Source: Agarophyton chilense
Taxonomy: Eukaryota > Rhodophyta > Florideophyceae > Gracilariales > Gracilariaceae
Direction of reading: 5' to 3'
Assembly: GCA_030374765.1 (NCBI GenBank)
Contig: JARGXX010000075.1
Span: 1,612,001-1,676,000 of the forward strand
DNA: 64,000 nucleotides
In this document: piece after piece, positions 46,961 through 56,485 of the stretch
Position numbering within the stretch: the first letter of the stretch is position 1
Layout: the number at the start of each line of letters is the position of its first letter
Notes under the pieces: model-generated
The model's database searches: none
Told to the model about the DNA's origin: nothing
Seen by the model: only the letters and a program-made list of their open reading frames with translations
Program-made: the position numbers and the translations under genes

Positions 46961-49834
46961 ATGGTGTTCGGTCCATTTGGAGTTGATGCATTTGCATTAA
47001 CTGAAGTGCTGTCCGTTCTCAAGGAGATCACCGCACGCTTACAGGCGCCACGCGACATTCATGACGTCGCGTCGTATATGATTGCTCGCGCCCAACGCAT
47101 CGAGCCTTGGATGCACGACTACAACAATCCCGATGTGGAAAACTCCGAAAAGCTTGTTCCCGCGCCTCTTCCTTCGCAGGTATTGCTTAGCCAGCACAAA
47201 TTTCTACTTCCAGAGCATGAGTCTCGTGGTCAACTATCGCTCTTGGAGCATTATATTCGCATATTCCTTCGGAGGGAGGTTTATTCAGACCTTCTCGAAA
47301 CCGCAGCTCGCTATCAAAGTCATGAAATTAATGACCGAATTCTTCGCACAGTTTACGAAGTTAAAGATTCAATTCGCGAGATGAGGAAAGAACACGAGGC
47401 TTCGAGGCATATACAGCCTTGTCTCAACACCAAAGGCGCATTGGACCTGATAAGAGAGCGGCACATTCGATTTCATGGCCTTGACTCGAATCATGACCAA
47501 ATGTCAAAACCAATTCATCGCGTTGATACGCGACTCCGTACGGTTCCCGTATGGGGAACCTGTCCCCCATCTGAGACATTATTTGGAAATGAGCATGACC
47601 TCTCCAGCAGGTTTCACGTTCTCATGAAGGTCGCCGCAGCCTTCACTGTCGCACATCAAGCAGGTTGGTATCATGGCCGTCTCACCCCTGATATGATACG
47701 AATAGTGGAACCCAATGTGCAACGAATGACGAACGTCACCACGCGGGCCGATACCGCTTCATGTGTAGTAGTCCAGCACTTTTTTGATAGCCAGAGCAGA
47801 ATCGGCTGTCGCGTATGCGAGTACTGTTGCTCCAGAGAGAAAGAGCTCGAATCCGAGGCGAACCCTCCCAAAGAAGGCTTTTCATTTAAACATCGACCTC
47901 AGTCAGGACTGATTGCACTGCAACCTGAAGCTGAAGACCGATACATTTTCGGCAACCTTGTCTGCTGGCTATACTCTGGGGAATGTTTTAATTACAACGA
48001 CCCAAACTGTTCGCACAACAACGAGCTTTTACAGCACGTTCCGTGGCCGTTGCGAATGATTGTCGCTGATGCGCCGGATGTGGAAATGCACGCTATTCAT
48101 TTGTGGCTCGATCAACTCCACAAAAAGACCATCGATCCCTTCGTAGACCGACCTCTTTGCAGCTTCCCTTTGCGACGTGGTTCAGTACTCTCAATTTCCC
48201 CGATCAGTATAACGACTATCCAGCAGACGGATGAGGCCGTCAAGTCAAAGGAAGAAGCGATTCTCGAGTGTTCCATACGCGCGGCCACTGTCGCTGCCAG
48301 GGGTAGAGAGCCACAGGCAGTACTGCATCTTGGACTGCTCCTGGAGCTTCGGTACCGGAATCTTGCACAATATTTCCCGCAAGAAACAGAAAAAGCTGCC
48401 GAAGCGCTTCGAACAGCCTACGACTACTACGTTTTTGCAGCCGAGATGCAAAATTCGTCAGCTCTTGTTCACATTGCTCGCTTACTGTGTCAAGCTTTTT
48501 ATGATCGAAACAGTCATTGTTCCATCCCTTTAGTCCCACAGTCTCAAATATTGTCGCTGTTAATAGAAGGCGCACTCCGTCAGAACGTTGGTGCAAATCG
48601 CTCCCTTGAGCTTGTGTGGAAACACGGGCTTCAGAATGCAATGGAGGCATCTTTTCCGGACCAAACTGTTGGGGGATCAGTATTACACAGAACAGCAGAT
48701 GAAGATGATTCACGAATGTTGGAGGCGGATTTGATGAATATGCTGCATCAACTGGGGCTTCAACTGCGGCTCGGAAAGAACGGCATACAGAAGGACGAAA
48801 GGTTTGCTGGTGGATGCTTGTCTATCGCGCGCCACCTTGGGCATCTTGGTTCGTCTTTGGAACTAGGACTTTTCCTTGTGGAGCGAGGAGCCTCGCTGGG
48901 CGACGTGAGACAAGGTATGGACATACTGCAAAGGTTAGCAAATTGGCCTCTCGGTGGTCAGAAAGGATCTGCGGAAAGCTTAGAAGCTTGTTATCGACTT
49001 GGACTCTGGTGCAACTACGGGCTTAGTCATGAGTTTGGCGGACACAACTTTCAAGACAAGCGCAAGGCCCTCATTTACATTGAGACAGCTGCGAAACAGG
49101 ACCATAAGCGAGCAATGGTTCTATACGGCATGAAGTTAATAGGTCGAAATGGCCGGGAAGAGGATGGGAAAGAGTGGATCTTGAAGGCCGGCGACTGCAC
49201 AAGTGCATTCTTGGCAAACGCGAAGTTGGAATGGGGGAAAGCAATGACGATCTGGGACAGCGCCAAGAAAGAAAAGAATATTTGTAATGCTCAAAGCAAG
49301 TCGTTCAGCTCTGGAGCATCGGCTGACAGCCGAGAAAAGAAGGAGAAGAAAAAGGCAGACAGTCGGAAGGTGTCTTTTTTCAATAGATGGCTTGCTAATG
49401 CAGGAGATGGGCGGAGTCAATCGAGTATTAGTAGTGATTCCATGTTGGACTTGAGTGTGCACGACAATGCTGTATTGAAGCTGGCATGCAGGAGAGTGTC
49501 GGAGGGATTCCAAAAGGCAGAAAATATGTTTTACAAATGCCGGCAACGTCGTGACATACTTGCTGAAGAACTTTGCGACCCGTATTATCTGTGCCAGAGT
49601 GCTGAATTTTACAACGCTGTGAAGGACATTTGGGGATGGTGTGACGCTAAAGTGAGCGCGTCTGATCTGGAAGAAAAGGCGAAAACTTCGCTTGTGCAAG
49701 CAATCGAGATAACTTCAAGCAGCAGCAAGAGAATAGAGTGGAAACGTTGGAGGAGGAACTGGATACGTGAAGATGAAAATCAGATACGAAGGGCAAGAAG
49801 GCTGCTTGAAAGCTTAGACGCTCAGCACAAATGA
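46961..49834 (+). CDS. Kinase-like (pseudokinase) and Sel1-like repeat protein
   Basis: The 957-residue product starts at ATG 46961; the open frame extends further upstream without an ATG. Residues about 195-360 look like the C-lobe of a protein kinase. AHQAGWYHGRLTPDMI stands at the HRD catalytic loop, with HGR instead of HRD, and DRYIFGNLVCWLYSGE fits the helix after the activation segment. The Asp of the HRD loop is replaced, so catalysis is doubtful. Residues about 440-750 are helical pairs resembling Sel1/TPR repeats (ACYRLGLWCNYG, ALIYIETAAKQDHKRAM). A Lys/Ser-rich linker and a basic helical tail follow. Such proteins usually act as scaffolds; partners cannot be read from the sequence. 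No introns are seen. Confidence 0.6.
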   Translation: MVFGPFGVDAFALTEVLSVLKEITARLQAPRDIHDVASYMIARAQRIEPWMHDYNNPDVENSEKLVPAPLPSQVLLSQHKFLLPEHESRGQLSLLEHYIRIFLRREVYSDLLETAARYQSHEINDRILRTVYEVKDSIREMRKEHEASRHIQPCLNTKGALDLIRERHIRFHGLDSNHDQMSKPIHRVDTRLRTVPVWGTCPPSETLFGNEHDLSSRFHVLMKVAAAFTVAHQAGWYHGRLTPDMIRIVEPNVQRMTNVTTRADTASCVVVQHFFDSQSRIGCRVCEYCCSREKELESEANPPKEGFSFKHRPQSGLIALQPEAEDRYIFGNLVCWLYSGECFNYNDPNCSHNNELLQHVPWPLRMIVADAPDVEMHAIHLWLDQLHKKTIDPFVDRPLCSFPLRRGSVLSISPISITTIQQTDEAVKSKEEAILECSIRAATVAARGREPQAVLHLGLLLELRYRNLAQYFPQETEKAAEALRTAYDYYVFAAEMQNSSALVHIARLLCQAFYDRNSHCSIPLVPQSQILSLLIEGALRQNVGANRSLELVWKHGLQNAMEASFPDQTVGGSVLHRTADEDDSRMLEADLMNMLHQLGLQLRLGKNGIQKDERFAGGCLSIARHLGHLGSSLELGLFLVERGASLGDVRQGMDILQRLANWPLGGQKGSAESLEACYRLGLWCNYGLSHEFGGHNFQDKRKALIYIETAAKQDHKRAMVLYGMKLIGRNGREEDGKEWILKAGDCTSAFLANAKLEWGKAMTIWDSAKKEKNICNAQSKSFSSGASADSREKKEKKKADSRKVSFFNRWLANAGDGRSQSSISSDSMLDLSVHDNAVLKLACRRVSEGFQKAENMFYKCRQRRDILAEELCDPYYLCQSAEFYNAVKDIWGWCDAKVSASDLEEKAKTSLVQAIEITSSSSKRIEWKRWRRNWIREDENQIRRARRLLESLDAQHK

Positions 49835-50374
49835 AACAAATGATGGAAAAAACAAGGGCGGAAGGATGGGCGACTTGCACTCGCAGATGGTTGTACATAA
49901 CAGGCGCAAGGGACAGATTTGGATTTTTGTGGCGGGGGTGCAAGCTTATTGCAAAGACAAATACCGCAGACACAGACAGTTTGGTGGCGGCGTGGAGTGT
50001 TTGTAATTAGACGGAAATAGAGAACGGAATGTGCGTTTCCATCATAGAGACGCACGTTGGGGATGTAAAGTTAAGCAAGACTTTTGTGTGAGGGCGCGTT
50101 CGATAAACTGGGACGAAGAAGCAATGTTAATGCATGTTGTGCTAACGTACTGTACATGTTGAAAGGGTGGGGGTATCATGCCCGGAATGGATGCATTTTG
50201 CATGTCATCACGGCGGTGATGAGTCTAATGTATGCATTGTCACACTGTACACAAAAGAAGGAAGAGACGCGCAGCTGGGAAGCGAAGGAAAGGGCAATGA
50301 AAGAGCGAGTGTTTTGTTTTGGGGGAGGGGAGGGGCCCGAGGTGACGAAGGCGTGCAGCCGCGGCGCAGGCGAC
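49835..50374. promoter_or_regulatory. Intergenic region before the DP gene
   Basis: This contains the 3' region of the pseudokinase gene and probably the promoter and leader of the next gene. The frame is open upstream of 50,375, but its composition is unlike the GC-rich coding part. No motif is certain. Confidence 0.4.
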
Positions 50375-51070
50375 ATGGCGTTGGCCTCCCCGCCGCGCGC
50401 GGCGCCCACGTGCAGCAGCGACAACGTCAGGATCAACGTCACCGCCACCGTCGGCGACATCACCAACAACAAGGAGCGCGCTGCGCGACGCGCGTTGAAC
50501 CTCCGTCACGTCAGCCTGCAGGTGCTTCACCGTCTGCACACCGCGCGCAGCGCGCCCAGCGCGCAGCAACTGGCCAGCATGCTGCAGAGCGGCGGAGGCA
50601 GCGGCAACGACAGCGGCAACGACAACAGCGGCGGGGGGCGCAGCGCGCGCAACGCGCGCCGTCGCGTGTACGACGCGCTCCAAGTGCTGCGCGCGCTGCG
50701 TCTCATTGCCGGCACGCGACGGTTACGCAGCGCGTCGTCGCAAGCACACAGCGCGCCGCTGCTGCGTCGACTGCTCGTCTTGTCGCGCCGACGAGTCACA
50801 GCGCGCCGCGCGCTTCACGAGCGTCTCTCCAACGCGCTGCAGACGCTTCGCGCCGTCGTGGCGCGCGTTTCCTCGTCATCGCCGCACGCCCCATCGCCGT
50901 CGCCGGTGATGCGCGCGCCCTTCGTGGTGCTGCGCGCGCGCAGCCGCAGCGAGCTGCGGCTGGAGGCCTCGCGCGACGGCCGCTGCGTGGCGCTGCTCGT
51001 CAGCGAGCCGTTCCAGCTCATCAACGACGCCGCGCTCTTCCACCGCGTGCACCACCCCGCGCCCTCCTAA
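50375..51070 (+). CDS. TFDP: DP-type E2F dimerisation partner
   Basis: The 231-residue product starts at ATG 50375. Residues about 42-113 form the winged-helix DNA-binding domain: LRHVSLQVLHRLHTA for the first helix and NARRRVYDALQVLRALRLI, carrying the RRxYD recognition helix shared by E2F and DP proteins (residues 95-100). A low-complexity Gly/Asn/Asp insert separates the helices. Residues about 125-231 fit the dimerisation part and the DP-specific domain (APFVVLRARSRSELRLE, then EPFQLINDAALFHRV, matching the 'pF.iv.t' and 'F.ihdd...l..m' blocks of DP). It would pair with E2F in the nucleus to control S-phase genes. It is shorter than animal DPs. It ends 47 bp from the convergent SPRY gene. 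Confidence 0.75.
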   Translation: MALASPPRAAPTCSSDNVRINVTATVGDITNNKERAARRALNLRHVSLQVLHRLHTARSAPSAQQLASMLQSGGGSGNDSGNDNSGGGRSARNARRRVYDALQVLRALRLIAGTRRLRSASSQAHSAPLLRRLLVLSRRRVTARRALHERLSNALQTLRAVVARVSSSSPHAPSPSPVMRAPFVVLRARSRSELRLEASRDGRCVALLVSEPFQLINDAALFHRVHHPAPS

Positions 51071-51117
51071 ACAGCCCTCCTTAACAAGCACTGCCCCACC
51101 CTTCCACACCGTCATCG

Positions 51118-52755
51118 TCACCGTCCTCCACTTCTTCGTCCGCCTGCCCTACGTCGCGACCCGCCGCGCCCGCAAGCCGCGCGCAGCGTCAGTCCCCCAC
51201 CGCCGGCCGCCACGCGCGCAAAGAATCGCCACTGCGACGCGCAGCAGCGCGCGCGTACGCGCGACCCGCCGCGATACACGCATGCCGCCATCGCCGCCCC
51301 CACCAGACACGTTGGCGCCTCCACGCGCTGTCCAACCGTCCCGTTCACCGCCAGCAGAACGCGGCACGAGCATCGCGTCCTAGTCCTTGTAGACGCGCCG
51401 TTCGACGATCGTGGCGGGCTAACGCCCGGAGTCGCCTTCAGTACCGCCGCCGCGCTCTCTCGTGACGACACCCTCGACAGCGTCGCGCTACCCGGAACCT
51501 CCTCCACCTCTTCCTCGTCGTCACCCGTCTGCGCCCCAACCCCCGCGCACTCGCGCCCCACCAGCGCCACCACCGACACCACGTCACCGGCACCAAAAGT
51601 CCCACCTTCGTACCTCTCCCACACGCCGCGCCGCACCACCCAGCCGTCGCTGTGAAAGCCCACTCCGCCGCTCTCCGCCGTGCCACCCAACAGCCCGTCT
51701 AGCGCGTCGCCGCCTCCGTCTTCAAAGTGCCCCAACCCGACCACAACTCCGCCGCGACACAGCTCCGCCACCTCCATCTCTGTGTATACAGCGCCCGCCT
51801 GCATCATGCGCGCCTTGAACGCCGCCACGCGGTACAATCCGTCCACAGTCTTCACCGCCTGGCGACCATCATCCTCCAGCTGCACATGCTTGTGAGTGCG
51901 ATGCGCGTCAAACGCACATTGTGTCCCTGGCGCCGCCGCCATCCCGCCTCTTTTGACGCGTCGCAGGTCCTCATGCTCTTCATGATACTCGTGCATCACG
52001 CCGTCCATCACGTCCACGTCGCGTAGCGTATCGTCATCGTCATCGTCATCATTTTCATTGTCGTTGTGCTCCTCACAAGCCACCCACGCGCGCTGGTCGT
52101 CGTCGTCAAATCGATCGGGCTCATTCTGCTGCTCGTCCGCATCATCACTATCGCTGCGAGCGCGCCCCCCCGACCACGCCGACCATGACGGCGGCGGCGG
52201 TCGCGCTGCCAAACAAGCGGCAGCGGTCGCCTCGACATCGTCATAAAACCGTTCCATCACGGCGCGGCTCGGCCGCGCCCCTCTCAGCGTAGCGTCAGCT
52301 CCCTCAGCGCCTTCCACGCAACGGTCGGCATTCGCAGCCAAGAAGGCATGCAATCTAGCACATAGGGTCACCACAAACTGTTTCGCTATTGCGGCGGCCT
52401 CAACTTCCATCTCTGTCGTCTTTGCCGCCGCGCCCCGTGTGCGGCGACTGCGCGAAGCGGGCGCGGGCAGCGCGACGGGCGTGCGCGACGTGAGCCAATG
52501 GGCGGCGACATATCCCACTGGCAACGAGAAGGTAGCGGCCAATTCTGTGGCTGAGGCATCCAACTGCACGTGCATGTCGTACAACGTGGGCTCTAGCGCT
52601 CGATGCATGATGGACGGGTCGAACATTTGGTGCGCGTGCTGTTCATTGTTGCAGGTAGGGGCGGTTTGTTGCGTGGCGCGCAGCTGCACGCCCACCAGCG
52701 GCGGCGTGCGGCGCAGCGCGGGCGCGAGCGACGGCACGGTAGTTGCGGTGGTCAT
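51118..52755 (-). CDS. SPRY-domain protein
   Basis: The 545-residue product starts at ATG 52755. The N-terminal third is alpha-helical and Ala-rich. An acidic tract (Asp runs near residues 215-250) separates it from a SPRY domain at about residues 310-515. The blocks are YTEMEVAEL, VVVGLGHFEDG, GVGFHSDGWVVRRG, FGAGDVVSVVAL and VLLAVNGTVGQ, in the standard SPRY order. SPRY domains bind short peptides and occur in RanBPM-like, Ash2-like and ubiquitin-ligase proteins; which class this is cannot be decided. The C-terminal 30 residues are Gly/Arg-rich. It is a single exon, convergent with the DP gene. Confidence 0.65.
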   Translation of the reverse strand: MTTATTVPSLAPALRRTPPLVGVQLRATQQTAPTCNNEQHAHQMFDPSIMHRALEPTLYDMHVQLDASATELAATFSLPVGYVAAHWLTSRTPVALPAPASRSRRTRGAAAKTTEMEVEAAAIAKQFVVTLCARLHAFLAANADRCVEGAEGADATLRGARPSRAVMERFYDDVEATAAACLAARPPPPSWSAWSGGRARSDSDDADEQQNEPDRFDDDDQRAWVACEEHNDNENDDDDDDDTLRDVDVMDGVMHEYHEEHEDLRRVKRGGMAAAPGTQCAFDAHRTHKHVQLEDDGRQAVKTVDGLYRVAAFKARMMQAGAVYTEMEVAELCRGGVVVGLGHFEDGGGDALDGLLGGTAESGGVGFHSDGWVVRRGVWERYEGGTFGAGDVVSVVALVGRECAGVGAQTGDDEEEVEEVPGSATLSRVSSRESAAAVLKATPGVSPPRSSNGASTRTRTRCSCRVLLAVNGTVGQRVEAPTCLVGAAMAACVYRGGSRVRARCCASQWRFFARVAAGGGGLTLRAACGRGGSRRRAGGRRSGGR

Positions 52756-53711
52756 AGTGACAGTAATGTATTAACAAGAAGCAGCAAAACACGAGAGGCT
52801 TGAGAGAGCAGACAACAGAGGCGAGCGAGTGGGGGAGAAAGGGGGAGGATGAGGGGGGAGTATGAGGGAGGATGAGGGAGGATGAGGGAGGAGGTGGGAG
52901 GAGGTGGTAGAGAGGAAGGGGGAAGGAGGAGGGAGAGGCGCGACGAGGTCAAAGGCCTGGGAAGGGCGCAACAGGCAATAAAAGTAATGAAGAGGCACGC
53001 TCTCCACAGCGCTGGGTGGCTGTATCAGCTGTGGCTGCCAGTCGCCACGCATGCCGCAGCAGCGGGCGGCCGCAAAGGCGGCATGCGCGCGTCTGTGGCG
53101 TCGCGCCGCACACGTGTAGCTGCCAAAGCGCCGCCGCCCACCCGCTCTGTGCGTGACCGATGCTTGAACGATTTCACCCCAAAATCGAGCACAGAGCACC
53201 ATTTTGACTGCGCTACATCCGCCACCAGCCAGCATCAAACCGCCACCCTCTTCTTCTCCTCAACTCCCCTCCCACGGGTCCACGTTACTAACGTATCGTA
53301 CGTGTATCCAGCACAACCACGTGTTCTACGCACTCACGTGCGAATGCGCCACGCTGCCGCCCGCTGCCGCGCTGGCGCCCGCTGCCGCGCTGGCGCCCAC
53401 TTGAGACGCATTGCTGTTTTTGTTGTTTTATTCCGCCAGCTCATCGCGTGTTCGCTTTGTGTGGCGCGCGTGCGTATCTTGGCTCTTGGCGCAGCCGTCG
53501 CAGCTTCCACGCTTCGTTAAAATCCCCCGCCCCGCTGCTGTACCAAAGTCGGTCATCACTTGCACCGCGTCGTCACCCCACTCGCCATTCTTCGCCTTCC
53601 CTTCTCATTTGCTTCTTCCTCCTTCCCCTATCTCTCCCTTTCCCTATCCCCGAATCTCCCCGTCTCTCTCTTTTCGTCTCGCTCCATCCCTCCCAAGCCC
53701 CCGCCGCCACC
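52756..53711. promoter_or_regulatory. Divergent promoter region, SPRY gene and PNRC-type gene
   Basis: This is a 956-bp head-to-head interval. A strongly purine-rich plus strand (about 52,825-52,940, GAGGGAGGAT repeats) could form unusual DNA structure. A duplicated GCTGCCGCGCTGGCGCCC lies at about 53,362-53,398. Pyrimidine-rich sequence (53,580-53,700) precedes the ATG at 53,712 and probably includes its leader. Confidence 0.4.
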
Positions 53712-54230
53712 ATGACGCCCGCCCCGCGAACGCTCGTCCCCTTCTTCGTGCCTGGCCAGCACGCCGTCAACGACGCGATGGCGCCGTACGCTGCCGCCGT
53801 CGCCACCCCCACCTCGCCGCTCGCTATCCGCCGCTGGGACGCCGCGTCGGGCTATTTCACCGACGCCGCCCTTGTCTCCCCACCGCAATACCCAAAGCCC
53901 TCATCGTCGTCGCGCGTGCTACCTGCTGCCGCCGCTGTAACCTCCACCCCTACCCTTCTCACCCCCGCCAACATCCGTCGCGCCCGCGCCGCCGCCTCTT
54001 CAACTACCACCTCCTCCTCCTCCTCCTCCTCTCCGCCCTCGTCGCCTCCGCCTTCCCCCCCGTCGGCCCTCTCCTCCGCCCGTTGCCCCGCCCCTCGCGC
54101 CCTTCCTAAAGTTCCCGCTCCATCCATTGCCAAGTTCGCCGGCCTCAACTTCGAGACCGCTAGCCCGCCGCCGGCACGCCTCCCGCTCCCCACCTTTGTC
54201 AGACCCAAGGCCGTCGCCGGCACCGTGTGA
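53712..54230 (+). CDS. Proline-rich protein with PNRC-type decapping motif
   Basis: The 172-residue product starts at ATG 53712 in an ideal context (gccgccaccATGa). It is mostly disordered and rich in Pro, Ser and Ala. Near the C-terminus lies FAGLNFETASPPPARLPLPTF, which matches the YAGxxFxxxPsPxxLPxPxF pattern of the PNRC family. In animals PNRC proteins bridge UPF1 and DCP1, with the proline motif docking on the EVH1 domain of DCP1 to promote decapping; fungal Edc1-type proteins use a similar motif. The likely role here is a decapping activator, an inference from one short motif. The stretch YFTDAALVSPPQYPKP is a second proline motif. Confidence 0.55.
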   Translation: MTPAPRTLVPFFVPGQHAVNDAMAPYAAAVATPTSPLAIRRWDAASGYFTDAALVSPPQYPKPSSSSRVLPAAAAVTSTPTLLTPANIRRARAAASSTTTSSSSSSSPPSSPPPSPPSALSSARCPAPRALPKVPAPSIAKFAGLNFETASPPPARLPLPTFVRPKAVAGTV

Positions 54231-54838
54231 CCTCCCCCTTCCCCTGACCCCCCCCATCGCCTTGACGTGTACCTGCCGCCACTGCTGCTGCCGCCACCAA
54301 CACCGCGGCTCCGTGCCTCTGCGCTCCTCCGTCATTGTGAACCCTTGCGCGTGTACGCGCCCATCCCCCGTCTGCTCGCCCACTCTTGTAGTGCGCAACA
54401 GACGTAACGACAGCCGCCGCATACGTGCGTGTGTGCCAGTCATGCTGCGCCCTGCTGCAGCTTGCTTTCGCTGCGGCTCAGGTCTGCGGCTCAGGTCTGC
54501 GCCTTTTTGGCTTCAGCGCCTTTGTTAGGCCCCTGCCTGCAGCCGCGCTGCCGCCTGCACCTTGTCTTTTGGCAAAACCATTTTAATGGTTGCGTGCGTG
54601 TCTGTGCATCTCGCATTCAAATCCCCTCAATGTCTCTTCTTCTCTCTCTTTCTTGCTCACCCTTGTGTAATCTCCACTGGCACTTGTTGCTGTTCGTCTG
54701 CTTGCCAGCGCTCGCTGAGCGCCACTCAGGCAGCTTTTCAATCGTCATTGCCGTTGTCCTCCTCCCTACCCTTCCTCCTTTCACATACAAAGTCACCATT
54801 TCAAACCAGTCACCTCGCCGCTTGCGCCGTCGCTGCGC
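54231..54838. other. 3' regions of two convergent genes
   Basis: No gene is seen. A tandem CTGCGGCTCAGGT repeat occurs at about 54,470-54,500. Short open frames are Leu/Ser-rich and look non-coding. Confidence 0.4.
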
Positions 54839-55696
54839 TCACGCGCCGACCGCGCCGTCGAGGTGCAGCAGTTGGCTACTCTTCATCGCCAACTCTTGAA
54901 TACTGATCCGTCCCCTCTTCTCAATAAACCGAGCAACTTCTTCCATCTCCTCCCGAGACACGTAGATAAACTTGCCACGATCGTCGAAAAACCCGCTCAA
55001 CTCCCCGCTCTGCTCCAGCCGCGACAGCCGGTCAATCACCTCCTCCGTCTTCATCCCAAAGTGCGCCGCCAAGTCTTCCAACACCACCACTTTTCCCCCG
55101 CGCACAAACGCGCAAAACCTCTCCAACAGCCCCTCGCTCTCCTCCTCTGCTTGCGTCGCCTCTTCGCCCTCATCCGCCACTGAAATCAGGTGTCGCCAGC
55201 TCTCGTACTCCTCTTTCTCCTTCTTTTCGCGCTCGTCGGCGACCTTGCGCGCCTCCTCCTCCTCTTGTGCCCGTGCCTCAGCCGCAGCCTCCTCCTCCTC
55301 GCGCCGTTCCTCGTCCAACTGCGCCTCGCGCTCGCGCATCCGTTCCAGAGCCGCTTGTCGCGCCTGCTGCGCCTCGCGTTTCGCCTCGCGTCGCGCCTCC
55401 TTCTTCTTACCCCCTTTGCTGCGACTCTCCGTCTCGCTGCCCCCAACATCCATCGCTTGTGCTTGTGCTTGTGCAATGTCGCGTTGCATGCGCGCTAGTC
55501 CGCCGCGGCGACGACGCGGCGCTTGTGCGTTTTCGGCTTGTGCGCGCGGCGTTGCTTGCGGTGCCGAGGCTGTCGGCAGCTCGGTGTCGCGCTCACGCTC
55601 CGGGGCGTTTCTTACGCGTTGTAAAAGCCCCACCAGCGCGATCAGGAACATGAATAGCACCGCGAGCGGGAGCAGTTCCACGACGGTTAGCGCCAT
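54839..55696 (-). CDS. DDRGK1: DDRGK1 (UFBP1), ER adaptor of UFMylation
   Basis: The 285-residue product starts at ATG 55696, chosen because a hydrophobic N-terminal segment follows at once (residues 4-26, an ER signal anchor). Residues about 95-170 form a long charged coiled coil. Residues about 185-285 are the C-terminal winged-helix/PCI-like domain with EEVIDRLSRLEQSGELSG and the eponymous DDRGK at 238-242 (FFDDRGKFIYVS). DDRGK1 tethers the UFM1 ligase UFL1 to the ER and is needed for ribosome UFMylation. The size is close to that of animal and plant homologues. The pathway is missing in most fungi, which helps place this genome. Single exon; it points toward the PNRC-type gene. Confidence 0.92.
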   Translation of the reverse strand: MALTVVELLPLAVLFMFLIALVGLLQRVRNAPERERDTELPTASAPQATPRAQAENAQAPRRRRGGLARMQRDIAQAQAQAMDVGGSETESRSKGGKKKEARREAKREAQQARQAALERMREREAQLDEERREEEEAAAEARAQEEEEARKVADEREKKEKEEYESWRHLISVADEGEEATQAEEESEGLLERFCAFVRGGKVVVLEDLAAHFGMKTEEVIDRLSRLEQSGELSGFFDDRGKFIYVSREEMEEVARFIEKRGRISIQELAMKSSQLLHLDGAVGA

Positions 55697-56485
55697 GGCT
55701 TGGTTTTTCTCCCCTCTTGATATGTCGCAGTGCGCTGCAGTGAAATGCGCCTCTTGGGTTGGATTACAGGCCGGCGATCGTGATTCCCGATGCTTATGCT
55801 CAACACTTGACAGGTGAGCACGATGTTTCAAATAGAAACCAAATGCCTTTCTGCCAAACTGCGGCTTGGGAGCTGATATGCTGCTGCTAATCGTTCAGAG
55901 CCTTGTTTGTGGATTGGAGCTGTCCGTGGACAGTGTGAGGTGCTTACGTCTCTCTGACCGTTGAAAGTGTAGCTTCCTGCAACAAAAGAAAGTCTGTCAA
56001 ACAAGAGAGGGAAAGCGAGCAAACAGTAGCAGCAGACTCCGCTCAGCAGAGGTGCGCAGAAAAGAAGCCGGCGGCGGCTTGAAGCACCGTTTTACAACGG
56101 CAAAGACAAAAGTCGGCAGCAAAGCGCGCCATTTCGTTTTAAAATATGCTTTTTCTTTAAACAAATCGTCTTGTTCCTAGCCAGACTGGAGAGAGTTTAA
56201 GAATCGAAAAATGGCCAACCTTTTCTATCTTCGAATAACGTACCCTTCCTAAAACCAATGTTCAAAGTTGTTTGGAATTTAAAGGCCGTACAAGACAAAC
56301 GCTTTTTGTTTACATTTGAGGGCATTGCTCTCTTTGGCATTTCCCCTTCGACCGCTTTGAACGAATAACTAGATTAAATACATGGATTTGGGTATAGACC
56401 ATGTGCCGCAAGTAGCAGCTGTAGTCCACTGTCCAACATCTCGAAAGAAAAGAGTTAGTAGTACTCAAACCACAGATAGTACTAG
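55697..56485. promoter_or_regulatory. DDRGK1 promoter and 3' region of the TRAPPC14-like gene
   Basis: There is no gene in this interval of nearly 800 bp. It becomes AT-rich around 56,120-56,400. No clear TATA box or other motif can be assigned. Confidence 0.4.

Noticed and set aside
50167-51084. 305-codon frame over the DP gene
   Set aside because: Arg/Ala/Gln-rich low-complexity product; the overlapping frame carries the DP motifs.
52882-53520. 212-codon frame in the divergent promoter
   Set aside because: It starts within purine repeats, has no motif and no typical start context, and ends just before the well-placed start of the PNRC-type gene.
53448-53711. N-terminal extension of the PNRC-type protein
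   Set aside because: The upstream part is pyrimidine-rich leader-like sequence, and the ATG at 53,712 has an ideal start context.
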